The notes: generated by a model not told the origin, from the letters alone. Shown: positions 7,760-17,131, numbered from the stretch's first letter. The stretch: 37,156 bases of DNA from Verrucomicrobiota bacterium (GCA_030153935.1 JASKKX010000012.1:1-37156); one strand, 5' to 3'. Made by a program: numbers and translations.

Positions 7760-8881
7760 CTATTTCGGGAGCTTTATTTTCCAGCGGATATAGGTGGGAA
7801 TATCGAGGTCTTCCCCTTTCCAGATCGTGCGTTCCGCACCGCCGAATGTACGGGAGCGCGGTTTGAGAATACCGGCCAGCTCTCCCTGTTTTCCAATGCC
7901 GGAAGCAGGTCGCAATCCGCCGCGACCATCGTCAACCAACGGCTCTTTCCACGATTCAGCCGCTAAAATGATCGCCGAGATACTTCCTGCCGAAGACGGA
8001 TCAATGACCACCCCGGTCTTAAGCCAGCACTCTTCGCCTTCAGGAGCAACTCCTTCGACAATCTGCTGAATTTCGGAGAGCTTCATATCTTCTCCTCCGG
8101 TAATTCCGACAATCATTCCCGAGGCGTTTTCGAACACCGCGCCATCCGCGACCAGCGGATGAGTGCGCAGCGCATCAATCAGGTGGTCAACCCGCCCCTG
8201 CCCTGCTGCCGCTGCACAGGAAAAGCGGCAGAAAGCATCGCAATAACTGAGCATCGTGTGCAGTGAAACAAAGTCGAGATTACAGATTCCGGGCCGAGCC
8301 AGCAGTTTCCAGAGGCTGCTGACCCCTGCGGCAAGTGTCTGGTTACTGCGTTCAAGGCTGTCTTTAAAGAGAGCCTCGCCATCGGGCTGAATCAGAGCGT
8401 TCGGCATTTGTACAATGGCATCGGCGTAGGTCCGCAGACGGCGGATCGCGGTGCGTGCTCTGTTCTGTACGGCCGGGCCCTCAAACGGGAACGGAAGAAC
8501 GGTAAAAAACAGAGTTGCCGCCCCGAAACCACGGGCCATGCGGGCAACGACCGGAGAGGCACCGGTGCCGAACCCTCCGCCAAGCCCGGTGATGACCATC
8601 AGCAGATCGACACCGCTCAGCAGGATTTCCAGCTGGCTCGAGGCATTTTCAGCACACCGTCGTCCGATTTCAATGTCACCGCCGGCACCCATTCCATCCG
8701 TGAATGCCTTGCCGATTGCCAGACGATGTTCGATGTGTGCGCAGGTTTCCAAAGTTTGGAAATCGCAGTCCGCCACAGCGAACTCCATTCCTTCCACTGC
8801 ATATGGCACAATGCCGGCGATGGTGTTGCATCCGGCTCCGCCGAGCCCGAGAATCAGTATCTTTTTTGAAGAATCAATCAC
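7760..8881 (-). CDS. ftsZ: Cell division protein FtsZ, divergent
   Basis: Tubulin-like GTPase that forms the division ring at mid-cell. The N-terminal nucleotide loop GLGGAGCNT, the DGMGAGGDIEIG segment and the overall length (373 residues) fit FtsZ, and gene order (last in ftsQ-ftsA-ftsZ) agrees. Two key motifs differ. The tubulin signature GGGTGTG reads GGGFGTG (residues 101-107), and the catalytic T7 loop NVDFADV reads NLDFVSL (201-207), so the second aspartate (Asp212 in E. coli) is Ser206. The first aspartate (Asp203) remains. A short linker leads to DLDIPTYIRWK, which matches the conserved tail that binds FtsA. It overlaps ftsA by 8 bases. It is probably a working scaffold, but GTP hydrolysis may be altered. 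Confidence 0.9.
   Translation of the reverse strand: MIDSSKKILILGLGGAGCNTIAGIVPYAVEGMEFAVADCDFQTLETCAHIEHRLAIGKAFTDGMGAGGDIEIGRRCAENASSQLEILLSGVDLLMVITGLGGGFGTGASPVVARMARGFGAATLFFTVLPFPFEGPAVQNRARTAIRRLRTYADAIVQMPNALIQPDGEALFKDSLERSNQTLAAGVSSLWKLLARPGICNLDFVSLHTMLSYCDAFCRFSCAAAAGQGRVDHLIDALRTHPLVADGAVFENASGMIVGITGGEDMKLSEIQQIVEGVAPEGEECWLKTGVVIDPSSAGSISAIILAAESWKEPLVDDGRGGLRPASGIGKQGELAGILKPRSRTFGGAERTIWKGEDLDIPTYIRWKIKLPK
8745..8763. repeat. Dispersed palindrome copy (in ftsZ)
   Basis: GTTTCCAAAGTTTGGAAAT. The inner seven bases of both arms are perfect. It lies inside ftsZ, read as FQTLE. Confidence 0.8.
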
Positions 8882-10103
8882 GTTTGCCTCCCCACAATCT
8901 GGACAACCATTCCCGCCAGCCGGCGCGAACCTGCGGTTCTTCTTTCAACTGGCCGGCGGCATAGCGGACACAGCCAATCACTGCAGCAAACCGGCCGCCT
9001 TCCTGTTTGGTGGAAAGACCGATGCAATTGTGAATGCACCCTATGTGGGCCGGTGCGTTAAATACCTGCTGAGCCAGATCCGCAACTCCTTCCAATGCCG
9101 AGCCGCCGCCGGTAAGAATAATTCCTCCACTCAGCACTCCGGAAAGTCCGTTCTGTTCAATCCGGTCGGCAATCAACCGGAACGTCTCTTCCATACGGGC
9201 ATGAATGATGGTGTGTAATGTGGCGGTGCGCACAACACGGCCACTGAAACCGCCTTCGGCCGGAATAGATATATTCTGATCTCTTTTCAGGCGATTGATC
9301 ACGGCACTGCCTGATTCCTTTTTCAGCGCCTCGGCCTGCCGGCGATTGAGACTGAGCCCGCTGCAGATATCCGCAGTGACATGATCCCCGCCAACCGCAA
9401 TGGAACCTGAAAGTTTAATGAGGCCGGCATTGCACACGAGATAATCGGTCGTCCCGCCGCCGAGATCAATCACCACCGCACCTGATCGTTTCTGCTCCGG
9501 GCTCAATACCGCCAAAGCGGAACAGAACCCGCCAAACGCTGCATCCGCACAAACAACCGGAACGCTTTCTGTAAGTTTTTTCAGATTTTCAACCACCGCC
9601 CGCTGACCATGAATGAGCACCATGCCGACACGGAGTTCATGGGCCAGCATTCCCTCCGGATTAACAATTCCGCTGCGTCCATCCACTTCAAAGGTCTGCT
9701 GCAGAGTATGCAGCCGTATGCGATCTTCAGGGACCGGGATTTTCCGAGCCACTTCCAGCGCGTGCTCAATATCATCCCGCGTAATCTCGCCGCCCGGCTC
9801 GTCGTACTCGTTAAGCACCGGAATTCCGCCTGCAAAAAGCAGGCTTTCCGCCCGTCCGCCGGAGGCCGCAAGATAAATACTCTCGCCGATCGATTTGTTG
9901 GAGCTGCTCTCCGCGGTCTCCATCGCCCGGCGCACTGAATCAAGGGCGAGCTCAAAGTCGACAATTTCGCCCTTGCGGACTCCGCGTGAATCGCACTCAC
10001 CGATGCCTGCAACCATCAGGCCTCCGTCTTCACGAACTTCAGCCATCAAAACTTTGACGGTTGTCGTACCGATTTCAAGCGCTGTAATAAGAGGAGCAGC
10101 CAT
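8874..10103 (-). CDS. ftsA: Cell division protein FtsA
   Basis: Actin-like ATPase that tethers FtsZ to the membrane and recruits later division proteins. Features are the phosphate-1 motif ALEIGTTTVKVLMAEV, the SHS2/1C region after it, the phosphate-2 motif VVIDLGGGTTDY, the adenosine motif IILTGGGSALEGV and a C-terminal amphipathic helix (GWREWLSRLWGGKRD) that fits the membrane-targeting sequence. At 409 residues the length is typical. It starts 10 bases after ftsQ and overlaps ftsZ by 8 bases, which implies coupled translation of FtsA and FtsZ. Confidence 0.95.
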   Translation of the reverse strand: MAAPLITALEIGTTTVKVLMAEVREDGGLMVAGIGECDSRGVRKGEIVDFELALDSVRRAMETAESSSNKSIGESIYLAASGGRAESLLFAGGIPVLNEYDEPGGEITRDDIEHALEVARKIPVPEDRIRLHTLQQTFEVDGRSGIVNPEGMLAHELRVGMVLIHGQRAVVENLKKLTESVPVVCADAAFGGFCSALAVLSPEQKRSGAVVIDLGGGTTDYLVCNAGLIKLSGSIAVGGDHVTADICSGLSLNRRQAEALKKESGSAVINRLKRDQNISIPAEGGFSGRVVRTATLHTIIHARMEETFRLIADRIEQNGLSGVLSGGIILTGGGSALEGVADLAQQVFNAPAHIGCIHNCIGLSTKQEGGRFAAVIGCVRYAAGQLKEEPQVRAGWREWLSRLWGGKRD

Positions 10104-10113
10104 GCGGGTATTC

Positions 10114-10938
10114 TCAATAATAGGTTACCGGCACATTACGTCCGTCCGGCGTTAAGTCGATGGTTTTCACGCGATGCCCCTGTTCTTTTGCGAGTTGCAG
10201 CACGCGGACCAGCCGGATCAGTTTTTCCCGCGCGGAATGCTGCGGAAAACGAACCGTTGTCTCGCCGTTGACGGTCGCCGTGACAAAGTCGGGATAGCGG
10301 ACGTCAAAGCCGGAAAACGAGACCTGCGATCCGAGTCCGAGCTGGTCAACAGAGGCCAGAAGCTCCAAACACTGACTGACACCGGGCTTCTCAATCCGAT
10401 CGCCGGGTTTTAATTGGTCAAGCTTCAGGCCTTCAATGATCGGTAACGATTGTCCGCTGCGCGTTACAGGCAGCACAACCCCGTGACGGTCCACCAGAAA
10501 CGGACGGCTGCGGGAATTCCAGCGGATCTGTGCCACCGCCACCCGTTCTCTCACATTGATCACCAGTGTGTTGGGCAACTTGCGCTGAATACCGATTGAT
10601 TCAATCAAAGGAACTTGTTTAAGTTTTCCTCGCAAATCATCCGGGCTGATGCTGAAGAGATTCTCGCCGATTTGAATTCCCGTATATTCGCGCAACTGAG
10701 AGGGGGAAAGACGCCCGTCAGAGGAAATCTTCAGCTGTCTCAGCTCGAAATAAGGATTGCGGGAGAAAAAGAACGAACCGGTGTACGCAAGGCCCTTATA
10801 GATACCGAAAAGAATCGGGAGGGCAACCGCAACAAACAAAACAACAATCAGACTTCTCCGAATCGCAACTTTTTTAGAGGACCTGTTCTTGGAATAATGG
10901 ATTTTCCCCCGAGATTTTTTCCGTCTTTTTGCAACCAT
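10114..10938 (-). CDS. ftsQ: Cell division protein FtsQ/DivIB
   Basis: Bitopic inner-membrane protein of the divisome that links cytoplasmic and periplasmic partners. It has a very basic cytoplasmic tail (KRRKKSRGK...RSSKK), one membrane segment at about residues 31-50 (LIVVLFVAVALPILFGIY), then a POTRA-type domain beginning FELRQLKISSDGRLSPSQL and containing ENLFSI and RKLPNTLVINVRERVAVA. The beta domain follows, with FLVDRHGVVLP. At 274 residues it is complete. The ATG follows AGAGGGT. Identification rests on domain order and on its place between ddl and ftsA. Confidence 0.9.
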   Translation of the reverse strand: MVAKRRKKSRGKIHYSKNRSSKKVAIRRSLIVVLFVAVALPILFGIYKGLAYTGSFFFSRNPYFELRQLKISSDGRLSPSQLREYTGIQIGENLFSISPDDLRGKLKQVPLIESIGIQRKLPNTLVINVRERVAVAQIRWNSRSRPFLVDRHGVVLPVTRSGQSLPIIEGLKLDQLKPGDRIEKPGVSQCLELLASVDQLGLGSQVSFSGFDVRYPDFVTATVNGETTVRFPQHSAREKLIRLVRVLQLAKEQGHRVKTIDLTPDGRNVPVTYY

Positions 10939-10969
10939 ACCCTCTACTCCGTCGCTGTGCGTTCAGGGT

Positions 10970-11860
10970 TTATAGCGAAGCGGTCTGCATGATTCGATCA
11001 CAAAGCACAGAAAACCCGATTCCAGCAGCGGCGGCGGCCTTGGGAAGCAGGCTGTGCGAGGTGAATCCGGGGATGGTGTTCAGTTCAAGTACAAAAAGCT
11101 TCCCGTCCGGCGTCATACGGAAATCGACCCGCCCGAAGCCGCGCGCGCCGAGCACTTCAAAGGTTTTCAGAGCCATAGCCTGCATCCGGGCGGTGGAGTC
11201 GGCATCAAGTTCCGCCGGAACGTCATAACGGGTGGTATCCACTTTGTATTTGGCGGTGTAGTCATACCATCCGCCCTCCGTAACAATCTCGACAACCGGA
11301 AGCCCCTCGCCATCGACGACGCCGACAGTGAACTCGCGTCCCGGAATAAAACGCTGCACAAGAATTTCGTCGTCATACCGCCACGCATCTGCCAGTGCCG
11401 GCGGCCATTCCGATTCGTCGAAAACCAGCGAACAGCCGACGCTTGAGCCCTGTCGAGGAGGTTTTACTGCGACCGGGAGTTTCAACGACGGTTTTTCTCC
11501 GCGGCGAAGCACTTCGCTCTCCGGAACCGGCACACCTGCCTCCCGCAGACATTGTTCCGTCAGAATCTTATCGAATGCGGTCCGGCTCGCCTCCACACCG
11601 GCACCGATATAGGGGACTCCCAGTTCTGTCAGCCGCGCCTGTGCTCCGCCATCTTCCCCAAATGTACCGTGCAGGGCGATAAAGACCCCGTCAGTCCCTT
11701 TGGGAACCGTGAAATCTGGTGCAAGAACATCGACTTCTGTGGCCTCATAACCGGCTTCACGCAAGCCGGCGGCAATCGCGGCACCGGATTCAAGAGAAAC
11801 CTCGCGCTCTGCCGAAAAACCGCCTTTTAGAACCGCCACCTTCCTGAAAATCTTATGCAT
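10970..11860 (-). CDS. ddl: D-alanine--D-alanine ligase
   Basis: ATP-grasp enzyme that makes the D-Ala-D-Ala dipeptide for peptidoglycan. Motifs are GGFSAEREVSLESG at the N-terminus (substrate-binding Glu and Ser), the ATP-binding KPPRQGSSVGCSL, and the metal-binding end RVDFRMTPDGKLFVLELNTIPGFT. At 296 residues it is the short DdlB type usual in dcw clusters. It lies 9 bases after the EEP gene and 31 bases before ftsQ. The ATG has only a weak upstream ribosome site. Confidence 0.95.
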   Translation of the reverse strand: MHKIFRKVAVLKGGFSAEREVSLESGAAIAAGLREAGYEATEVDVLAPDFTVPKGTDGVFIALHGTFGEDGGAQARLTELGVPYIGAGVEASRTAFDKILTEQCLREAGVPVPESEVLRRGEKPSLKLPVAVKPPRQGSSVGCSLVFDESEWPPALADAWRYDDEILVQRFIPGREFTVGVVDGEGLPVVEIVTEGGWYDYTAKYKVDTTRYDVPAELDADSTARMQAMALKTFEVLGARGFGRVDFRMTPDGKLFVLELNTIPGFTSHSLLPKAAAAAGIGFSVLCDRIMQTASL

Positions 11861-11869
11861 GTCGCAATC

Positions 11870-12595
11870 TTACCGGACGGTAAAATCACACACAATCGGC
11901 AAGTGATCTGAAAACTGCACGTTCAGCACCTGGCACTGATCCACCTCAATTTCGGGACTGTGCAGAATAAAATCGAGGTGCCGTTTCGGTTTCCAGCTCG
12001 GGAATGTCGGCATATTGGGAATCTGGGCATTCTTCAAGCCGGTTGCGGCCAGAAAAAGGCGGGTCTCCTGTTCGCCCCACAGTGCGTTGAAATCACCGGC
12101 GACAATGTGAGGTTTCTTTACATTCTGGAGCAGATCATACATATCCCCAAGCTGGCGATGACGCAGACGCGAACCCAGTGCTAAATGGATCAGAAAGAAG
12201 GTCACATCCTCCATTTCCAGTTCAATCACCAACCGTTTCATTCCACGGTCAAAATAGTGAAATGTCTCCTTGTGCCCGCTGTCCCGCACCACAAAGGCGT
12301 TGCCCTGCCGGTTGAAAATCGGAAACCGGTTCGTCAGCGAATTCTCGGCATATTTTGAGCGATACACATGGTACTGTCCCAGCCGTTCAGCCAGCGTCTG
12401 CGCCTGGTTGATTTTCTTCGTGCGGTACGACCCCGCATCCACCTCAATCAGTCCTGCCACATCCGGGTTCAGACTATGAAGAAACTGCGCGATCCGTTCG
12501 AAATTTTTACCGGTATAGCGCAAATACCCGCGAAGCGGAAAATGAATCTTTCCCCCGCCCGTCCCGTATCGAATATTGTACAAAACAAATCTCAT
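11870..12595 (-). CDS. Endonuclease/exonuclease/phosphatase (EEP) family protein
   Basis: A DNase I-like fold hydrolase; such enzymes cut phosphodiesters in nucleic acids or phospholipids. Signature elements are VLYNIRYG at the start, LNPDVAGLIEVD (metal-binding Glu), IVAGDFNALWGE (catalytic Asp-Asn), and the ending HLDFILHSPEI and FSDHLPIVCDF (catalytic Asp-His). No signal peptide is present. I prefer the ATG whose ATGA overlaps the murC stop; a start four codons earlier is also possible. It sits between murC and ddl, the position often held by murB, but it has no MurB features. Its substrate and any link to the cell wall are unknown. Confidence 0.82.
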   Translation of the reverse strand: MRFVLYNIRYGTGGGKIHFPLRGYLRYTGKNFERIAQFLHSLNPDVAGLIEVDAGSYRTKKINQAQTLAERLGQYHVYRSKYAENSLTNRFPIFNRQGNAFVVRDSGHKETFHYFDRGMKRLVIELEMEDVTFFLIHLALGSRLRHRQLGDMYDLLQNVKKPHIVAGDFNALWGEQETRLFLAATGLKNAQIPNMPTFPSWKPKRHLDFILHSPEIEVDQCQVLNVQFSDHLPIVCDFTVR

Positions 12596-13842
12596 CGTCT
12601 GGCCCATTCTGAAATTTTTTCAATATCACCCGCACCGATAATCAGTAACACATCGCCGGCGCGCAGTTCACTCTGAATATTCTGCCATGCTTTTTCCAAG
12701 GTCTGGAAAATTTTTATCCGGTTTTCCCAATCCTTGGAAAATGCGCGGAGAAGGTCGTCGCTGCCTCCGCCTGCAAGCGGCTTTTCCGATGCCGCATAGA
12801 CGGGGACGAGCCACAGTTTCTCCAACCCTTCAAAAGCCGGCGGGAAGTCGTTCAGCAGGGCTTTTGTACGCGTATAGCGATGCGGTTGGAAAACCCCGAT
12901 AAGACGCCTGGGTTTCAGCGCTTCAAGCGCGGTCTGAATCAGTGCCCGGATTTCTGTCGGATGATGCGCGTAGTCGGAAACCACTGTATAATCACCGTCA
13001 TAAACCTTCTCGAACCGCCTCCGCACCGGCTGAATTTCTTTTAATGCCTGGATAAGTTCGTCCTCACTCTTCCAATGTCTGCAGACTTCCAGAGCTGCGG
13101 AGGCATTTAACTGATTGTGCCGGCCCGGCAAGGAAACGCTGAGGGGCGCAAAGCGGTACGGTGCGGCTTTTGGATTTTTTTTGCAGAGCCGGGCGGCGGA
13201 CGGATCTTCAGCGCAGTAGACGACGGTCCGCTTTGTATTATGGATGAATTTTCGAAAACACATCTCGAAGGTTTCCACGTCGGCATGATGCTCCATGTGG
13301 TCATATTCGATATTTGTGATGACAGAGATGTCAGGATGATAGTTGGCGACGGTTCCGTCGCTTTCGTCGGCCTCAACCACCATAATTTCCCCGGTGCAGG
13401 CGACGCCGTCAAAACCGGGCACTTCTCCGCCGATGCAGTATCCGCAGCCGAGAATCTGCGCAATCATCGAAGTGGTTGTGGTTTTGCCGTGTGTGCCGCT
13501 CACCGCGATCGTAAAGCAGTCGCGCAGCAGCTCAGGAAGAACTTCTCCGCGAAGGCTGACCGGCACAGCAGCGTTTACCATTTCGGGATGATCATTCGGA
13601 ACAGCGGCTGTCCGAATGATCCATTCAATGCCGTTCAAATGCGCCGGATTGTGTCCTGTAAAAACAGAAATTCCTTTCTTCCTCAGCCAGGCGGTCTGAC
13701 GACTTTCCTGTTCGTCGCATCCACTGACGTTGTGGCCGTGTTCCTTCAGCAAAAACGCAAGCCCCGCCATACCGATTCCGCCGATCCCGATCATGTGAAT
13801 CCGTCGCGGCTTCGAAAGAAGAGTTTTTATTTCCACGCACAT
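12592..13842 (-). CDS. murC: UDP-N-acetylmuramate--L-alanine ligase
   Basis: Adds L-alanine to UDP-MurNAc, the first peptide step of peptidoglycan. Seen are the Rossmann-like start IHMIGIGGIGMAGLA, the ATP loop GTHGKTTTT at about 116-124, EADESDGT, TNIEYDHMEHH, and the C-terminal domain with SDYAHHPTEIRA and FQPHRYTRTKAL. At 416 residues it is somewhat shorter than typical MurC (about 450-490), but all three domains are recognisable. It overlaps murG by 16 bases with GGTGGAG before the ATG, and overlaps the EEP gene by ATGA. The C-terminal part carries an unusual concentration of dispersed palindrome copies. Confidence 0.95.
   Translation of the reverse strand: MCVEIKTLLSKPRRIHMIGIGGIGMAGLAFLLKEHGHNVSGCDEQESRQTAWLRKKGISVFTGHNPAHLNGIEWIIRTAAVPNDHPEMVNAAVPVSLRGEVLPELLRDCFTIAVSGTHGKTTTTSMIAQILGCGYCIGGEVPGFDGVACTGEIMVVEADESDGTVANYHPDISVITNIEYDHMEHHADVETFEMCFRKFIHNTKRTVVYCAEDPSAARLCKKNPKAAPYRFAPLSVSLPGRHNQLNASAALEVCRHWKSEDELIQALKEIQPVRRRFEKVYDGDYTVVSDYAHHPTEIRALIQTALEALKPRRLIGVFQPHRYTRTKALLNDFPPAFEGLEKLWLVPVYAASEKPLAGGGSDDLLRAFSKDWENRIKIFQTLEKAWQNIQSELRAGDVLLIIGAGDIEKISEWARR
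12692..12710. repeat. Dispersed palindrome copy (in murC)
   Basis: TTTTCCAAGGTCTGGAAAA, one mismatch to the consensus. It lies in murC, read as FQTLEK. Confidence 0.8.
12723..12741. repeat. Dispersed palindrome copy (in murC)
   Basis: TTTCCCAATCCTTGGAAAA. The right arm is perfect and the left arm has one mismatch. It lies only 12 bases from the previous copy and is read in a different codon frame (FSKDWEN). Confidence 0.75.
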
Positions 13843-14897
13843 TGCTCCACCAGTTCCGCCAGTTTTCCCGCTGCGTTAAGAGAGAGATTCCGGGAGGCAT
13901 GTCTGCGCATTTTTTCCAGACGTTCGGAATTCTCAATTTGTGCGGTGAGATAATCTTTAAGCCATTCGTCTGTCATATCGGCCTGCTGGATTACATCGGC
14001 CGCCCCGCGTTTTTCAAGCGCACGGGCATTGGCGGTCTGGTGATCGCCCGCTGCGTGCGGATACGGGATGAGCAGCGCAGGCACACCGAACAGGCCCAGT
14101 TCGGCGCAGGTGGAGGCGCCAGAGCGGCAAACCGCCAGCGAAGCGTTCTGATAAAGCGGAGCCATGTTCTGGACAAACGTATGCACTTCCGCGTCAACGC
14201 CGGCTTGCTGATAACGCTTACGAACGATGTCAGCATCCTGAAAGCCGGTCAAGTGCGTGACGTGTACCGCAGGGTCTCTGAGAGAACAGACTGCGGTTGA
14301 AACGATCTCGTTGATCGCGTGCGCGCCGCCGCTGCCTCCCATCACAAGAAGACGAAATCCCGGTTTCTGCCGTCCGATTCCCGGTTTCCGGAGTTCAGGA
14401 CGCAAAGGCATTCCTGTAGGAACCAGGTTGAGCCCTTTGAGATGATAACGGGTTTCCTCAAAACAGATCGCGATGGCCCGGGCCTTTCCGGAGAGCAGGC
14501 GAACCGCTTTGCCCGGAACCGCGTTGGCTTCGTGCAGCACCACCGGAATGCCGCGCAACCGGGCGGCGAGGCACGGGCCGATGGAGGCGTAACTGCCCAT
14601 GGCAAGCACAATGTCGGGTCGGTGGCGGCGCATATTCCACCAGCAATGCACAACCGCGCCCCCCATGCGCAGCGCAGTCAGGACAGAACGAAAGGCCCCG
14701 AACTGGAAGCCTTCAGCCGGAACGGTGACAACACGCCCCTTCCATCCTTTAAGAGCGGCGTCTTCGACGCTCTTGCCGGTGAGCCAGAGAGAGACGTTGT
14801 GTCCACGTTCCATCAGTACACGCGCTGTGGCGAGTCCCGGGAAAATGTGTCCGCCTGTTCCGCCGCAGGCAACCGCAATGTTCAGTTTATCACCCAT
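13827..14897 (-). CDS. murG: UDP-GlcNAc:lipid I N-acetylglucosaminyltransferase
   Basis: Membrane-associated GT-B enzyme that converts lipid I to lipid II on the cytoplasmic face. The N-terminal glycine loop ACGGTGGHIFPGLA, the second loop MGSYASIGP, HEANAVPGKA, VMGGSGGAHAIN and the UDP-GlcNAc-binding region CRSGASTCAELGLFGVPALLIPYPHAAGDHQ all match MurG. At 356 residues it has full length. It overlaps folC by 8 bases and murC by 16 bases, which suggests tight coupling. ftsW, which often precedes murG, is not present here. Confidence 0.96.
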   Translation of the reverse strand: MGDKLNIAVACGGTGGHIFPGLATARVLMERGHNVSLWLTGKSVEDAALKGWKGRVVTVPAEGFQFGAFRSVLTALRMGGAVVHCWWNMRRHRPDIVLAMGSYASIGPCLAARLRGIPVVLHEANAVPGKAVRLLSGKARAIAICFEETRYHLKGLNLVPTGMPLRPELRKPGIGRQKPGFRLLVMGGSGGAHAINEIVSTAVCSLRDPAVHVTHLTGFQDADIVRKRYQQAGVDAEVHTFVQNMAPLYQNASLAVCRSGASTCAELGLFGVPALLIPYPHAAGDHQTANARALEKRGAADVIQQADMTDEWLKDYLTAQIENSERLEKMRRHASRNLSLNAAGKLAELVEQCAWK

Positions 14898-16173
14898 TGA
14901 AGAGTCTGTATTTTTTTAACTCTTCCGCAAGATACAATGAACCGGTAAAACAAACGAGTCGCTTTTTACCGGTTTCGACCCAGTCGATGGCCGTCTGCGG
15001 ACTTTCGGTCGGTTCGATATCAATCCCGGCGGTTTTTCCAATGGCGGCAATTTCTTCCGCCTTCATGGCGCGGTCCCCGGGCAGCGTGAGAGCCCAGGCT
15101 TTTTCAACGGCAGGCGCAAACGTTTTGAGGATTCCCTCAATATCCTTGTCTTTCATGAAGCTGAAGAGAAAACCGTTTGCAAACTTTGGAAAGAGTTCTT
15201 CCAGAGTCTGGGAAAGCGCGCGCGCGCCGCCGAGATTGTGCGCGCCGTCATAAATAACGGGCGGTCTCATGGAAAGCATCTGGAACCGACCGGGCCACTT
15301 GACGGTCTCAAGTCCTTTTTTCATCTGCAGCCGAACCCCTTCAATATCTGAAAGGTCTTCAAGTGCGGCAACAGCGACCCCGCAGTTTTCAACCTGGAAG
15401 CTCCCGCCGAGAGGTAAACGCACGTTATGATATTGCCGTCCGCTGGCTTCGATGTTCAGGAGATGATCGGTGCGGCGGCTTTCCAGGCGTTGGAAAAATA
15501 CAGCTTCATCACTTCCAAGGATCGGAACTTTTTTCTCGGCGGCCTCTTTATAGATAACGGCTTCAGCCTCAACCGGCATCGGTCCGCAAATGACCGGCGC
15601 GCCTTTTTTGATGATGCCGGCTTTTTCCCAGGCGATTTTTTCGATTTCCGTCCCGAGGTATTCGGCATGGTCGAGGTCTATCCGGGTGATGACAGAGAGA
15701 ACGGGCTGCAGGACATTGGTGGCGTCCCAGCGGCCTCCCATACCGGTTTCAATGACGGCATAGTCGACTTTTTCGCGGCAAAAATATTCGAAGGCCATTG
15801 CGGTGGAGATTTCAAAGAAGGTGGCCGGCCGGGTGTCGAGTGTCCCGGCGGCGGCTTCGACATCGATGATCAGCTGTTCCAGTTCTGAATCGGAAATATC
15901 CTGCCCGCTGACGCGAAAACGTTCGTTGAAGCGAAAGAGGTGCGGCGAGGTGTAGAGTCCGGTTTTAAAGCCCGAAGCGCGCAGAACCGATTCCACCATG
16001 GCACAGACAGAGCCTTTTCCATTGGTTCCGGCCACATGGATACACTTTAAGGTATGGTGGGGATTCCCGAGTTTTTCGAGCAGCTTCTGCGTCACTTCGA
16101 GCCCCGGTCTGATGCCGTGAGCCGTGCGCAAAAAGAGAGAGTGAACGGCATCCTGAAGTGCAGGCATACTCAT
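14890..16173 (-). CDS. folC: Folylpolyglutamate synthase / dihydrofolate synthase
   Basis: Mur-ligase-family enzyme that adds glutamate to dihydropteroate and/or folates. Seen are the ATP loop [14 protein letters not shown] at about residues 46-59, [17 protein letters not shown], the [13 protein letters not shown] segment, [13 protein letters not shown], and [13 protein letters not shown] in the C-terminal domain. At 427 residues it is complete. Its ATG overlaps the accD stop (ATGA), and its end overlaps murG. An accD-folC pair is common in bacteria; its direct continuation into murG-murC is less usual. Two palindrome copies lie within it. Confidence 0.94.
   Translation of the reverse strand: MSMPALQDAVHSLFLRTAHGIRPGLEVTQKLLEKLGNPHHTLKCIHVAGTNGKGSVCAMVESVLRASGFKTGLYTSPHLFRFNERFRVSGQDISDSELEQLIIDVEAAAGTLDTRPATFFEISTAMAFEYFCREKVDYAVIETGMGGRWDATNVLQPVLSVITRIDLDHAEYLGTEIEKIAWEKAGIIKKGAPVICGPMPVEAEAVIYKEAAEKKVPILGSDEAVFFQRLESRRTDHLLNIEASGRQYHNVRLPLGGSFQVENCGVAVAALEDLSDIEGVRLQMKKGLETVKWPGRFQMLSMRPPVIYDGAHNLGGARALSQTLEELFPKFANGFLFSFMKDKDIEGILKTFAPAVEKAWALTLPGDRAMKAEEIAAIGKTAGIDIEPTESPQTAIDWVETGKKRLVCFTGSLYLAEELKKYRLFNG
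15197..15215. repeat. Decayed dispersed palindrome copy (in folC)
   Basis: TCTTCCAGAGTCTGGGAAA. It keeps palindromic symmetry while differing from the consensus at four positions. It lies in folC. Confidence 0.5.
15479..15497. repeat. Dispersed palindrome copy (in folC)
   Basis: CTTTCCAGGCGTTGGAAAA. The right arm is perfect and the left arm has two mismatches. It lies in folC, read as FQRLE. Confidence 0.7.
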
Positions 16174-17015
16174 TGCTCCGTCATATAGCCGAGAATCAGC
16201 GTAATGCGCTCTTTAAGCTGAGGACGCGGAACGACGGCATCAATCAGACCGTGTTTCTGAAGAAATTCCGCACGTTGAAACCCCTCGGGAAGATCCTGCT
16301 GGGTGGTTTCCTTGATAACGCGCGGTCCGGCAAAGCCGATCAGCGCGCCGGGTTCAGCAATGATCACATCGCCCAAGGTGGCGAAACTGGCCATTACACC
16401 CGCCATCGTCGGATGGGTCAGAATCGGAATATACGGCAGACCGGCGGCGGCATGGCGGGAAAGCGCGGCGCTGGTTTTTGCCATCTGCATGAGACTGAAA
16501 AGCCCTTCATACATCCGGGCGCCGCCGGATGCGCAAACCAGAATGCACGGCATTTTTTCAGCCGTGCAGCGCTCAATGAGCCGGGTGATTTTTTCACCTA
16601 CAACACTGCCCATACTGGCACCAAGGAAAGAAAAATCCATGACGCCAAGACCGATGTCCCGGCCGTTCATTTTTGCTGCACCGCAGGTGACGGCATCTTT
16701 AAATCCGGTTTTTTTCTGATTGGCTTCGAGTTTGGAAATATAGGATTCTCTGCCGGTAAAGTGGAGGGGATCGACAGAAGTCATCTCGGCATCCCACTCG
16801 ATAAAAGTGCCCTCATCGGCGAACATCTCTATGCGTTTCTGCCGGTCGAGAGTAAAATGATAATCGCACTTCGGGCAGATCTGAAGATTCTCTTCGAGCT
16901 CTTTTTTATAGATGATTTCGCCGCAACCGGGGCATTTGCCCCACAGGCCGTCCGGAACGTCCCGTTTTCTCACCTGAACCGTCGAATAATTTTTCTTACC
17001 GAATCGTAAAGCCAT
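16170..17015 (-). CDS. accD: Acetyl-CoA carboxylase carboxyltransferase subunit beta
   Basis: Forms, with AccA, the carboxyltransferase that makes malonyl-CoA, the first committed step of fatty acid synthesis. The N-terminal zinc ribbon [23 protein letters not shown] is present. The crotonase-fold part contains [39 protein letters not shown], and [14 protein letters not shown]. At 281 residues it has normal length. AAGGATGACCT precedes the ATG. It lies 116 bases downstream of comF and overlaps folC by ATGA. Confidence 0.96.
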   Translation of the reverse strand: MALRFGKKNYSTVQVRKRDVPDGLWGKCPGCGEIIYKKELEENLQICPKCDYHFTLDRQKRIEMFADEGTFIEWDAEMTSVDPLHFTGRESYISKLEANQKKTGFKDAVTCGAAKMNGRDIGLGVMDFSFLGASMGSVVGEKITRLIERCTAEKMPCILVCASGGARMYEGLFSLMQMAKTSAALSRHAAAGLPYIPILTHPTMAGVMASFATLGDVIIAEPGALIGFAGPRVIKETTQQDLPEGFQRAEFLQKHGLIDAVVPRPQLKERITLILGYMTEQ

Positions 17016-17131
17016 AGGTCATCCTTGGATTGCCGGATAATTGGAACTCTTTCCGGAGTGCACAGAATCCCTCTGCCGGACAGCAACAGTAATCCGCTGC
17101 ACTCCAAACTGACTTCCATTACCTCATTGTT

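Noticed and set aside
17016-17131. Possible 49-codon ORF (minus strand) in the comF-accD spacer starting MEVSLECSG
   Set aside because: The ribosome site is too close to the ATG, the frame runs into accD out of phase, and the peptide has no recognisable features.
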